The notes beneath the pieces were generated by a model. That model was not told the DNA's origin. It made no database searches and saw nothing but the letters and a program-made list of their open reading frames with translations. From Nocardioides sp. Kera G14 (lineage in GTDB: Bacteria; Actinomycetota; Actinomycetes; Propionibacteriales; Nocardioidaceae), in contig NZ_CP085839.1 of NCBI RefSeq assembly GCF_020715565.1, positions 2,790,001 through 2,854,000 on the forward strand: DNA of 64,000 bases, read 5' to 3'. A program made the position numbers and the translations under genes. Shown here in pieces: positions 26,034 through 34,700 of this stretch (the first letter of the stretch is position 1; every line of letters starts with the position of its first letter).

Positions 26034-26843
26034 TCAGCTGCCCAGCAGGCTCGTGAGCAGCTGGGTCAGCACACCGAGCTGCGTGGTGTCGAGCTGTGAG
26101 GTGTCGAAGCTGCCGAAGAGAGCCGTCAGCTGCGACGGGTCGAGCAGGTCGGTCAGCGTGCTGAGCTGGCTCGGGTCGAGCAGTGCCGTCAGCTGGTCGG
26201 CGCTGAGCAGGTCGGCGACGCCGCTGAGCTGTGACGTGTCGAAGCTGCCGAAGAGAGCCGTGAGCTGCGACGGGTCGAGCAGATCGGTCAGCGTGCTGAG
26301 CTGGCTCGGGTCGAGCAGCTCCGCGAGCTGGCTCGCGTCGAACTGGCTGCCGAGCGAGCTGAGCGTCGACGGGTCGAGCAGGCTGGCGAGCGAGGCCAGC
26401 TGGGTCGGGTCCGTCAGGAGCGCGAGCAGGTCAGCGGGGCTCGAGGGCAGCGTGGTCGTGTCGCCGCCGGTGCTGCCACCGCCGGTGGTGGTGCTGGCGT
26501 GGCACCTCTTCGAGGCGTTGTAGGCGTCGCCGTAGGCCTTGGCCCACGCCGCGTTGCGCGCGTTCGCACGGCGCAACCTACGCTTCGCCTTCTTGAGGCG
26601 CTTCTTGTTGGCCTTGGTGTGGTGCTTCCTGTACTTCTTCTTGGCCTTCTTGACCTTCCTGGCCGCCTTCTCCTTGGCCGCCGTGGCCTTGGCGTAGTTG
26701 GAGCCGGCGGACTTGGCCGCGTTGTCCTGGGCCGTGCAGTTGGTCGCGGCCTGAGCCGAGCCGGTGGTGAACGTGCTGAGTGCGCCGATCGCGAGCAACA
26801 GCGCGACCATCACCCCCACGAACCGCTTGAGTGCGGTGGTCAT
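26034..26843 (-). CDS. Secreted protein with basic coiled coil and leucine-rich DPSQL repeats
   Basis: This 269-aa protein has a signal peptide (MTTALKRFVGVMVALLLAIG, cleavage near AQA-AT at about 32). A very basic helix (KKAKKKYRKHHTKANKKRLK, about 64-84) and a Thr/Gly/Ser linker follow. The C-terminal half is built of short units ending in SQL or DQL (DPSQL, DTSQL, DASQL). A 45-residue block is duplicated, matching the 93-bp DNA repeats. Two cysteines (in TNCTAQ and KRCHAS) may pair. GGGAGAG precedes the ATG. I do not recognise the family; an anionic cell-wall-polymer interaction through the basic helix is plausible. Confidence 0.78.
   Translation of the reverse strand: MTTALKRFVGVMVALLLAIGALSTFTTGSAQAATNCTAQDNAAKSAGSNYAKATAAKEKAARKVKKAKKKYRKHHTKANKKRLKKAKRRLRRANARNAAWAKAYGDAYNASKRCHASTTTGGGSTGGDTTTLPSSPADLLALLTDPTQLASLASLLDPSTLSSLGSQFDASQLAELLDPSQLSTLTDLLDPSQLTALFGSFDTSQLSGVADLLSADQLTALLDPSQLSTLTDLLDPSQLTALFGSFDTSQLDTTQLGVLTQLLTSLLGS
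26091..26318. repeat. Two 93-bp direct repeats inside the DPSQL-repeat gene
   Basis: Positions 26091-26183 and 26226-26318 are nearly identical (three differences that I see), offset 135 bp or exactly 45 codons. They encode the duplicated leucine-rich block and keep the reading frame. Confidence 0.92.
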
Positions 26844-27035
26844 TTTCTCTCCCTTCGGGCCCACCCTGGCGGTGCGCCTGTGACATGACCCACAACGTAA
26901 CGCTGAACGAAAGGTCACGGAGTGAAACGGTTCTAGCCATGTGACCTCGGTGTTTCGGTAGAGTGGCCGCACGATCAACACACCGAGGCTCAGCGTTGCG
27001 TCTTGGTGCTCCTGAATGGCAACGGAGGTTTCGCC

Positions 27036-27785
27036 ATGAGCACCCTGCTTCTGCTGACCAGCGCCCTGCAGCCCTCGGTCGAGGTCCTGCCCGGGCTTTC
27101 CCTGCTCGGTCACAACGTTCGCATCCTGCCCGCGGAGGGCTCGGCGCTCTTGGAGGCGCCTGACTCCGACCTGCTGCTGGTGGATGGCCGGTCCGACCTG
27201 GCTCACGCCCGGGACCTGTGCCGTCTCATCCGTACGACGGGCTCCGATGTTCCTGTCATCCTGGTCGTCACGGAGGGTGGCCTCGCGGTCGTCTCCCACG
27301 ACTGGGGCATGGACGACGTCGTCCTGCACACCTGCGGTCCGGCCGAGCTCGAGGCTCGGATCAAGCTCTCGATCGGTCGCCTGGCGGCCCTGCGCGAGGC
27401 TGCCGACCCCGAGGCTCACGTCATCCGGTCGGGCGAGGTCGTCGTCGATGACGCGACGTACACCGCCAAGGTCGGCGGGCGTCCTTTGGATCTCACCTTC
27501 AAGGAGTTCGAGCTCCTGAAGTTCCTCGCCCAGCACCCGGGTCGCGTCTTCTCCCGCCAGCAGCTGCTGCAGGAGGTGTGGGGCTACGACTACTTCGGTG
27601 GCACTCGCACCGTCGACGTGCATGTACGTCGCCTGCGCGCCAAGCTCGGCCCCGAGAACGAGACGCTCATCGGCACCGTGCGCAACGTCGGCTACCGGTT
27701 CGTGCTTCCCACGAAGGGCTCTACCGCCTCGTCCGCCGAGGCCGACGCCCGTATCGTCTCCCCCCGGGTCGACGAGACCGTCTGA
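27036..27785 (+). CDS. glnR: GlnR-type OmpR-family orphan transcriptional regulator
   Basis: This 249-aa protein has an atypical receiver ([42 protein letters not shown]). It is joined to an OmpR winged helix ([47 protein letters not shown]). The receiver matches actinobacterial GlnR, which works without a cognate kinase and controls nitrogen assimilation. GGAGG lies 7 nt before the ATG at 27036. Linkage to mshD downstream is the same as I recall in mycobacteria and supports the identity. It is divergent from the secreted-protein gene. Confidence 0.9.
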   Translation: MSTLLLLTSALQPSVEVLPGLSLLGHNVRILPAEGSALLEAPDSDLLLVDGRSDLAHARDLCRLIRTTGSDVPVILVVTEGGLAVVSHDWGMDDVVLHTCGPAELEARIKLSIGRLAALREAADPEAHVIRSGEVVVDDATYTAKVGGRPLDLTFKEFELLKFLAQHPGRVFSRQQLLQEVWGYDYFGGTRTVDVHVRRLRAKLGPENETLIGTVRNVGYRFVLPTKGSTASSAEADARIVSPRVDETV

Positions 27786-27792
27786 GTCTCCC

Positions 27793-28629
27793 TTGCTCCT
27801 GACTGACGTTTCGGCCGTCCTCGCCATCGCGGGGGCGGCCGAAGCTGTCGATGGGGTGGCACCGCTCGACGAGGCGTGGCTCTTGGCGCTGCGCAACCGG
27901 CCGGAGTCGATCTCGGCGGAGGTGCGTCCCGACGGGTTCGCCCTGCTCCTCGGGACGGAGGTGGCGGTGGTGGTACGCCCTACGGCGCGCGGGCGCGGGC
28001 TCGGGGGCTCGGTCACTGCAGCGCTCCTCCACGATCTGGCCCCCGGGCGGCTGACGGCGTGGATGCACGGTGACTCTCCCGCTGCACGTGCCCTGGCGGC
28101 ACGGTTCGGGTTCGTGGCGGAGCGTGAGCTGTGGGTGATGCGGCGCCGCTCGGCGGGGGTGAATGGATCCGGCACCCCTGGGCTCCCGGATCATTCCCCC
28201 GGCGTCGAGATCCGGGGGTTTCGGGCCGGGGACGAGGAGCAGATCGTGCGGGTCAATGCCGCAGCGTTCTCCTGGCACCCCGAACAGGGCTCGATGGACC
28301 TGGCCAACCTCAAGGAACGGATGAGCGAGCCGTGGTTCGAGCCGGAGGGACTCATCGAGGCGTGGGAGGGCGAGACGCTCCTGGGCTTCCACTGGACCAA
28401 GCGGCACAATGATCGCCTCGGCGAGGTGTACGTCGTCGCGGTCGATCCCGCCGCTCAGGGCCGGGGGCTCGGGCGCCTGTTGACGGTCGCCGGCCTGGAG
28501 CACATGCGGGAGCTCGACGAGGTGCATCTCTATGTGGAGTCGGACAACGTCGCCGCCGCACGGCTCTATGAATCGCTCGGCTTCACCCACTCCCCGGTGG
28601 ATACGCACGTGCAATTCGTGCGCCCATAG
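27793..28629 (+). CDS. mshD: Mycothiol synthase (MshD)
   Basis: This 278-aa protein has two GNAT domains and acetylates Cys-GlcN-Ins, the last step of mycothiol synthesis. The C-terminal domain carries AAFSWHPEQGSM, GFHWTKRHND, GEVYVVAVDPAAQGRGLG and HLYVESDNVAA, all diagnostic. The N-terminal domain is more degenerate (RPTARGRGLG). No good ATG or GTG exists at the right place; a TTG at 27793, 7 nt after glnR, is the best start. The linker between the domains (about residues 122-137) coincides with a palindromic repeat of family B. Confidence 0.9.
   Translation: MLLTDVSAVLAIAGAAEAVDGVAPLDEAWLLALRNRPESISAEVRPDGFALLLGTEVAVVVRPTARGRGLGGSVTAALLHDLAPGRLTAWMHGDSPAARALAARFGFVAERELWVMRRRSAGVNGSGTPGLPDHSPGVEIRGFRAGDEEQIVRVNAAAFSWHPEQGSMDLANLKERMSEPWFEPEGLIEAWEGETLLGFHWTKRHNDRLGEVYVVAVDPAAQGRGLGRLLTVAGLEHMRELDEVHLYVESDNVAAARLYESLGFTHSPVDTHVQFVRP
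28156..28199. repeat. Degenerate family-B palindrome inside the mshD linker
   Basis: The left half reads GTGAATGGATCCGGCACCCC and the right half GGATCATTCC; both resemble the family-B palindrome at 57365-57408. It is imperfect and in frame, encoding a Gly/Pro/Ser-rich linker between the two GNAT domains. Confidence 0.65.
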
Positions 28630-28638
28630 ACTCGGGGG

Positions 28639-29151
28639 GTGGCTTTCGAACTCCCCGACAACCTGCACCCCGACTGTGGCCCCGTGGCGTGGCTGCTCGG
28701 CACCTGGCGCGGCAACGGGCACGGGGACTACCCGACGATCGACGCGTTCGAGTACGGGCAGGAGCTGATCTTCACCCACGACGGTCGGCCGTTCTTCCAC
28801 TACATGAGCCGCGCGTGGGTGATCGATCCGGAGACCAAGGAGAAGGTCCGCGACGGCGCTATCGAGACCGGCTTCCTGCGGTGCAAGCCGGGCCCGGAGA
28901 CCGGGTCGGCCGCGCTGGAGTTCGTGCTGACGCACAACACCGGCATCATCGAGATCTGGTACGGCCTCGCCGCCGACGGCAAGATCGAGATGCACACCGC
29001 CGGCGTCGCCCACACGGAGACGGCCAAGGAGGTCACCTCCGGCAAGCGGATCTACGGCAACGTCGAGGGCGACCTGCTCTACGCCTATGACATGGAGGCG
29101 GTCGGGCAGCCGCTGCAGCCGCACCTCTGGGCACGGTTGAAGCGGGCCTGA
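28639..29151 (+). CDS. FABP family / nitrobindin-like heme-binding domain protein
   Basis: This 170-aa beta-barrel protein carries the nitrobindin signature LLGTWRGNGHGDYP near the N-terminus. It also has FFHYMSRAWV, RCKPG, and a conserved His in the IEMHTAG region. Nitrobindins bind ferric heme in a ten-stranded barrel and react with NO or peroxynitrite. It starts at a GTG 9 nt after mshD, and the next gene starts 1 nt after its stop. Heme-ligand identity cannot be confirmed by eye. Confidence 0.88.
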   Translation: MAFELPDNLHPDCGPVAWLLGTWRGNGHGDYPTIDAFEYGQELIFTHDGRPFFHYMSRAWVIDPETKEKVRDGAIETGFLRCKPGPETGSAALEFVLTHNTGIIEIWYGLAADGKIEMHTAGVAHTETAKEVTSGKRIYGNVEGDLLYAYDMEAVGQPLQPHLWARLKRA

Positions 29152-29152
29152 C

Positions 29153-29599
29153 ATGGGCGACTGGCGCGAGGAGCTGCGCGCGCGGGGGTACCGACTCACC
29201 CCGCAGCGCGAGCTGATCCTCGGCGCCGTCGAGCGGCTCGGACATGCGACGCCGGACGAGATCTTCGCGTGTGTCTCCGCGGAGTCGTCGGCGATCAACA
29301 TCTCCACCGTCTATCGGACCCTCGAGGTGCTCGAATCATTGGGGCTGGTGCGGCACCTGCATCTGTCCGATCGCGCGCCGACGTACCACTCCGTCACCAC
29401 CGGCCCCGTCCACTTCCACCTCTCCTGCCGGAATTGCCAGCAGGTGATCTCCGTTGACGAGGAGAGGGCCGCCGAATTCGTCGGCTCGCTGCGCGAGGGG
29501 TTCGGCTTCGAGGCGGACGTCGCGCACCTGACGATCTTCGGCATCCACACGCCGACGTGTCCCGAGGAGTCAACGCATGAGCACGCCCACCACCACTAG
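29153..29599 (+). CDS. Fur family transcriptional regulator
   Basis: This 148-aa protein has a winged helix (RGYRLTPQRELILGAVERLG, then INISTVYRTLEVLESLGLV) and a metal-binding dimer domain (HFHLSCRNC, then DVAHLTIFG). The C-terminus is His-rich (HEHAHHH). Only one CxxC is present; a lone Cys (TPTCPEE) follows. The metal could be Fe, Zn or Mn, and the tail suggests zinc or nickel (weak inference). It overlaps the following ygfZ gene by 23 nt and is 1 nt after the FABP gene. Confidence 0.9.
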   Translation: MGDWREELRARGYRLTPQRELILGAVERLGHATPDEIFACVSAESSAINISTVYRTLEVLESLGLVRHLHLSDRAPTYHSVTTGPVHFHLSCRNCQQVISVDEERAAEFVGSLREGFGFEADVAHLTIFGIHTPTCPEESTHEHAHHH

Positions 29600-30617
29600 C
29601 CCGCTGCTCTCGCTGCCGGGCGCGGTCGCCGGCTCCGGCATCGATGCTGCGGTGCCGGCGCACTACGGGTCGTTCAACGCCGAGCAGCGGCGGCTTGTCT
29701 CGGGCGAGGGCTTTGTCGACCTCTCCCACCGCGACGTGCTGCGGGTGTCGGGTCCGGACCGGCTGACGTGGCTGCACTCGCTGACCTCCCAGGCTTTCGA
29801 AGGTCTTGCTCCGGGGGTCTGGACCTCCGCCTTGATCCTGTCGCCGCAGGGGCACGTCGAGCACTTCTTCTCCGGCGTCGACGACGGCACGTCTTTCCTT
29901 GCATGGACGGAGCCCGGCCGCGGCGCTGTTCTTGTCGCCTTCCTCGACCGCATGAAGTTCTGGTCCGACGTGACGGTCACGCTCGAGCCCGCGACCGCCG
30001 TGGTGTGGCGCCCGGCCGGCACCATGTTCGTCCCCCGCTCCGAGCTGCCCTCCATGCCCGCCGCCCTCGGTGACCCCGCGGGCACGTGGGCGTACGACGC
30101 CCTCCGCATCGAGCGCGGAGAACCGCGCTTCGGCGTGGACACGGACGAGCGCACCATCCCGAACGAGGTCGGCTGGCTGCCCGGCGGACCGGTGTCGGCG
30201 GTGCACCTCGACAAGGGCTGTTACCGCGGGCAGGAGACGGTCGCGCGGGTCCACACCCTCGGCCGCCCGCCGCGGCGACTGACGCTGCTGCATCTCGACG
30301 GTTCGGAGAACCGGTTGCCTGCTGAGGGGTCGCCGATCTATCTCGCAACGGACGTGCACACTGGTGGGTCGGCTGCTGCGGACGAGGCGGCTGGCGCGTC
30401 GGATGCCGTCGTGGACTCGGCGGCGGGTGCGCCTGCCGCGCGGCCGGTCGGTTTCGTCGGCTCGTCGGCACGGCACCACGAACTCGGCCCGATCGCGCTC
30501 GGCCTGGTCAAGCGGAACGTCGATGTCTCGGCTCTGCTCTCGGTCGACGGGATGCCGGTCTCGCAGGAGATCCTCGTCGACCCGGAGGTCGGGCTGCACG
30601 TGCGGCCATTGCGCTAG
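29577..30617 (+). CDS. ygfZ: Folate-binding protein YgfZ (GcvT-like, Fe-S cluster maintenance)
   Basis: This 346-aa protein is GcvT-like, with LTWLHSLTSQAFEGL and SPQGHVEHFF in the N-terminal half and the YgfZ signature KGCYRGQE at about residue 216. YgfZ helps assemble or repair certain Fe-S enzymes in a folate-dependent way. The start lies inside the end of the Fur-family gene, so expression is coupled. A low-complexity Ala/Asp/Ser stretch (about 262-282) interrupts the C-terminal barrel and looks like a lineage-specific insertion. Confidence 0.92.
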   Translation: MSTPTTTSPLLSLPGAVAGSGIDAAVPAHYGSFNAEQRRLVSGEGFVDLSHRDVLRVSGPDRLTWLHSLTSQAFEGLAPGVWTSALILSPQGHVEHFFSGVDDGTSFLAWTEPGRGAVLVAFLDRMKFWSDVTVTLEPATAVVWRPAGTMFVPRSELPSMPAALGDPAGTWAYDALRIERGEPRFGVDTDERTIPNEVGWLPGGPVSAVHLDKGCYRGQETVARVHTLGRPPRRLTLLHLDGSENRLPAEGSPIYLATDVHTGGSAAADEAAGASDAVVDSAAGAPAARPVGFVGSSARHHELGPIALGLVKRNVDVSALLSVDGMPVSQEILVDPEVGLHVRPLR

Positions 30618-30637
30618 GCGCCACCGCGGCCGAGTGC

Positions 30638-31228
30638 TCAGGCACTGCGCTGGTTGGCGCGAGAGAAGATCCCGTCCGCTACCGAAGGGTCGAGCACGAC
30701 GGCCTCGTGGCCTGACCCCAGCGCGAGCCGCACCTTGTCGAACGCGAGGGTCCACGCTCCGGGGCTCTTCAGGGCGAACGAGCAGCGAATCTCTCCTCGC
30801 ACCCTCTCGGTTGAGATGGCCGTGGCGTTGGCGCAGACCGCCGGGAAGCCTGACACCGTGGCGATGAAGGGATAGATGCCCTTCCTCCTGACCTTTGCGT
30901 GCACAACGATCCGAGGAATCTGACCCAAGCGCCACCCACTGCCGACCGTCGCCACCTGGTCGGCCCAGTCGTCTGCGATGTTGAGCGCGCGCTGTGGATT
31001 CACCCGGACGACGATCACGCCCTCCGGCATGGCCCTACGGGCGTCGGCTGACGTCCAGGTCTTGCGCATCTCCAGCTCCGCGACCGCCTCCGAGGCGAAG
31101 AGCCGAGCCTGTCCGACCCTGGTCTCGGGACCGGCCAGGCCGGAGATGAGCGCCTCTCGCGCACGCCCCGGTCCCATGCCGTGGGCGCTCACGAGACGGC
31201 GGACTGCTTCGGTCTGAGTGATGAGCAT
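30638..31228 (-). CDS. Hypothetical protein, possible N-terminal helix-turn-helix
   Basis: This 196-aa protein has no family I recognise. The first about 50 residues (TQTEAVRRLV, then REALISGLAG, then LFASEAVAEL) look like a MerR/excisionase-type winged helix. The rest is a mixed alpha/beta domain with IPRIVVHAKVRRKGIYPFIA and GEIRCSFALKSPGAWTLAF. It is convergent with ygfZ and only 20 nt from its end. Upstream it faces a 560-bp repeat-rich non-coding stretch. The ATG at 31228 is the only sensible start. Confidence 0.6.
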   Translation of the reverse strand: MLITQTEAVRRLVSAHGMGPGRAREALISGLAGPETRVGQARLFASEAVAELEMRKTWTSADARRAMPEGVIVVRVNPQRALNIADDWADQVATVGSGWRLGQIPRIVVHAKVRRKGIYPFIATVSGFPAVCANATAISTERVRGEIRCSFALKSPGAWTLAFDKVRLALGSGHEAVVLDPSVADGIFSRANQRSA

Positions 31229-31294
31229 GGCCGGACCGTAGGCCGATGTGGGCTCCTCCGCGAGGGGCGTGTCGCGTTGCTGTGGATAACCCGG

Positions 31295-31393
31295 GCGCGT
31301 GCCCGGCAAGGGCCCGGGACCGCAGTCGCGCGTGCCCGGCAAGGGCCCGGGACCGCAGTCGCGCGTGCCCCGCAGGGGCCGGGTCAGGCAGCG
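31295..31393. repeat. 33-bp tandem repeat, two perfect units plus a degenerate third
   Basis: Units 31295-31327 and 31328-31360 are identical (starting GCGCGTGCCCGGCAAGGGCC). The third unit from 31361 has diverged. Each unit contains a GGGCCC-centred palindrome (GGGCCCGGGACC). Confidence 0.9.
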
Positions 31394-31612
31394 GGGCGGT
31401 CCGGGGCGCGCGAGCCGGGAGAGGGCGCAGCCGCCGCAGGGGCCCGGGCCCGGGGGTCGCGCATGCCCGGCAGCAGGGGGCGAGCCCGGATCGCGCGAGC
31501 CCGGAGGGGCGGCGGCCAGCACGGGATCCGGCTGCCCGGACTTCCCCGGCAGTCCGGTGCAGGGTGGCCGTGGCGACTGCTGCATTGGTCGCAACCGCTA
31601 CCCACTCGGCGC

Positions 31613-31731
31613 GCAGTGGGTGAAGAGCGTCACCGATGCGTCAGTCGGGCGCCAAGTAGGCCCGGTCGGGCGGTCGGAGTGGCTCGGCCGGGAGTCCGCA
31701 GTGGGTCACGGTTTCGACCGATGCGTCAGTC
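31613..31731. repeat. Two 34-nt direct repeats upstream of the coiled-coil gene
   Basis: Copies at 31613-31646 and 31698-31731 share GCAGTGGGT at the left and ACCGATGCGTCAGTC at the right, with a variable middle, offset 85 bp. The second ends 60 bp before the ATG. They may be paired regulatory sites (inference). Confidence 0.75.
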
Positions 31732-31791
31732 CATTTCGGCGCCTCCGAGGCGGCCGCGAGGCAGGGTCTGCGCGGATAGACTCGGCGCGCT

Positions 31792-34700
31792 ATGTCTGAC
31801 TCCTTCCCCTCGCGTGATCGCCGCTGGTTCCGACGCAGCGCCGACAGTGCCGACGACAACCGCCCTGCGGCACCCGAGAGCACCGAGAAGGATGCCCGCG
31901 ACGATGCCGTCAGCGGCGCAAACGCCCAGTCCCCGTCGTCTCAGCACAGGCCCGTCGCGCCCACGGGCCCCGCGGAGCCTGCCGCCCCGGCCGGCCCTGC
32001 CGCGCCCACCGGACCTGCCGAGCCCGCCGAGCCCGCCGGTCCTGCTGAGCCTGCCAACGCCCCGATTCCCACAGCACCGACCGACCCATCCGGAAACGCT
32101 CCGCAGCCTCCGGCCAACCGCGACCGCGGAATGCCCGAGCGAAGGGAACGAACCGAGCAATCCTCGGCCGACGCCGCTCACCAACTCCGTGCCCTCGCCG
32201 AAGAAGCAGCCGCCATGCAGGCAGCCGAGCGGATCGCGGCCGAGGAGACTGCGACGAAGGCACACCAAGCTGCAACGGAGGCGCACGGGCGCGCCGTACA
32301 GCATGCGGACGCTGCCACCCAGGCCCACGCGTCGCGTACCCAGGCCGAAGAGGCACTCGCGGTCGTGCTGCGGCGCCACGCGGACACCCAATCTGCGGTG
32401 GAGAACGCCGAGCGGGCGCGGAGTGAGGCGGAGCAGCGGGCGGCGCAGCAGTACGTGGCGGCGGCGGATGCGAGTCGGCGCCACCAGGAGGCGGTCGAGT
32501 CGGCCCAAGCGCGAGAGGCCAAGCTGCGGAGGAGCTTGGCCGAGCTGACCGAGGCGCGGGTAGCGGCCGAGGAGTCGGCCCGCAGCATGGCCGACACGAT
32601 CCGAGCGGCGCACGAGGCCCGGAACGAGGCGGAGGCACAGGCCGTCGAGCACGCCGCGGCCGCGGCAGCCGCCTACGCCGCCCGGGCGGAGGCCGAGCAG
32701 CTGGCGCACGAGGCTACGACCGAGGCATTCACGCGCGTCCAGACGGCGGCCGCCGAGGCGGAGCATGCGCACCGCGCCCGCGTCAGGGCCGAGCAGTCGG
32801 CGGCGGCCGCACACGACGAAGGAGCCGAGCGGCTGCAGAGCGCGCTCGACCAGACCGACTCGCGGTTGGCGGCCGTCGGCGAGGAGACCGAGCGCCGGTT
32901 GGCGGCGGCGGCAGCGCAGGCCGAGGCGGCTACGAAAGCACGGATCGCTGCCGAGGAGGCCATCGCCCAGGCGCGGCGCATGGCCGAGCAGCAGATCGCG
33001 TTGGCCCATGCCGAGACCGAGCGTCAGCTGGCCGAGATCCGGAGCCAGTCCGAGCAGCGGGCGGCAGCCATTCGGGAGGAGTCCGAGCAGGCCGCGGCGA
33101 CGCTGCGGGCCGAGGCGATGGGTGACACCCAGCAGCTGCACGACCAGACCCGTGCCCTCCTCGAGCAGGCGCAGACCGAGACCGCAGCGCTCCACGAGAG
33201 TCAGCGTTCGAGTCTCGCGGCCGCTCAAGAGAACCACCGCAACAGCCTCGAGCAGCTCTCCGCCGAGGCCGCTGGGATTCACGAGTCGCACCGCCAGTCC
33301 CTCGATGATGCCCACGACGCGCACCACGCGTCGCTCAAGGCACTCGCCGACCAGACGGCTGCGACGCACGAGGAGCTCCGAGCGGAGCTCACGGCCGCGC
33401 AGGCGGCGTACCTCGGAGAGCTGACCGAGCGGACCGAGGCGACCGTCGCCCTGCACGAGGAGCAGCTCACCAAGCTCGCCGACGCCGGCGACGCCCACCA
33501 GGCGTGGCTGCAGGCTCTGGCCGAGGAGACCGAGCAGACGCACGTCGAATTGCGCGGGGAGACCGCCGAGACGCTCGCCCGTCTGGCCGGGGACACGGCG
33601 GCCCGTCACGCGGAGCTTCGGGAGGAGACCGCGGAGCAGCACGCACAGCTCCAAGCGACGACCGACGCGCACCACGAGGCGCTGCGCGCCCAGATCGCCC
33701 GCGAGCACGACACCCTGCGCGAGGAGACCGCTCGCCAGCACCACGACCTGCGGGCCGAGATCGCCGAGCACCACCAAGGGCTCATGGCCGAGACGACCGG
33801 CCTGCACGAGAGCGTTCGCGAACAGATCGAGCAGCAGCAGCGCGCCCTCCTCGACGAGACGACCACGCAGCACGAGTCCGTCCGCAACGAGATCACCGAG
33901 CACCAAGCCGCGATGGAGCGCGCCTTCGCCGAGCACCACCAGGGATTGAGCGCCGAGACAACAGAGCAGCACGAGACCGTCCGCGACGAGATTGCCCAGC
34001 ACCACGCCAGGGTCATGGGCGAGACCACGGCCCTCCACGACACGATGCGCCGCGAGACGGCCGAACAGCACGACACGCTCCGTCGTGCAACCGCCGAACA
34101 GCACGACCGCGTCCGCGGCGAGACGCGAGAGCAGCACGACACCTTCCGCACCGAAGCCGCCGACCTCCACACCGCCCGCCTCACCGAGACCGCAGAGCTC
34201 CACGACCGTCTCCGCGAGGAGACGACCCAGCAGCACGAGCAGGTCCGTACCGAGGCGGCCGAGAAGATCGCAGAGGCGCGCGAGATCGCGGAGGCCGCGG
34301 CGGCGGCAAGCGTCCAGGCGCACAGCGAGGCGGACCGGAAGTTCGCCGAGTTCGTCGAAACGCGGACCGAGTTGGAGAAGACCGCGACGCTCAACCTCGA
34401 GACCGCGATCGCCGCCCACGAGTTGCGCCTCAAGGCCGAGGAGGCGGCCCGCGCGAGGGCCGAGGAGTTGAGCGAGGCGCACGGGGCGCGGACGGCGCTC
34501 GAGGAGACCTACAACGCGTTCGTCGCGGAGGCCGAGGAGCGCATCCGTCTCCGCACTGAAGAGGCGGCGACCGCCCATCAGGCCCGCGCAGCGGCAGAGC
34601 AGGAGGCCCGCTCGCAGAGCGAGGCCGCGGCTGAGGCGTACGCCAAGCGGGTCGAAGCCGAGGACGCCGCCTCGCGCGCCACGGCCGAGCGCGAGCAGAT

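Larger units (their letters stand above)
31229..31791. other. Repeat-rich 563-bp intergenic region
   Basis: No convincing gene fits here. The left part is extremely GC-rich and carries 33-bp tandem repeats. The right part carries two 34-nt direct repeats ending ACCGATGCGTCAGTC. It separates a minus-strand hypothetical gene from the plus-strand giant coiled-coil gene, so both promoters must lie inside. An AT-rich -10-like sequence (ATAGACT) sits at 31776-31782, just before the coiled-coil start. Confidence 0.7.

Noticed and set aside
26844..28175. Long N-terminal extension of the secreted-protein frame (713 residues)
   Set aside because: It is antisense to glnR and mshD, and a clear signal peptide with a ribosome binding site starts at 26843.
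31295..31393. Tandem repeats as a CRISPR array
   Set aside because: The 33-bp units are directly adjacent with no spacers, and no cas genes are present.
31181..32548. 455-residue open frame running through the tandem repeats into the coiled-coil gene
   Set aside because: Low-complexity Arg/Pro translation and overlap with the true frame of the coiled-coil gene; the ATG at 31792 starts the real gene.
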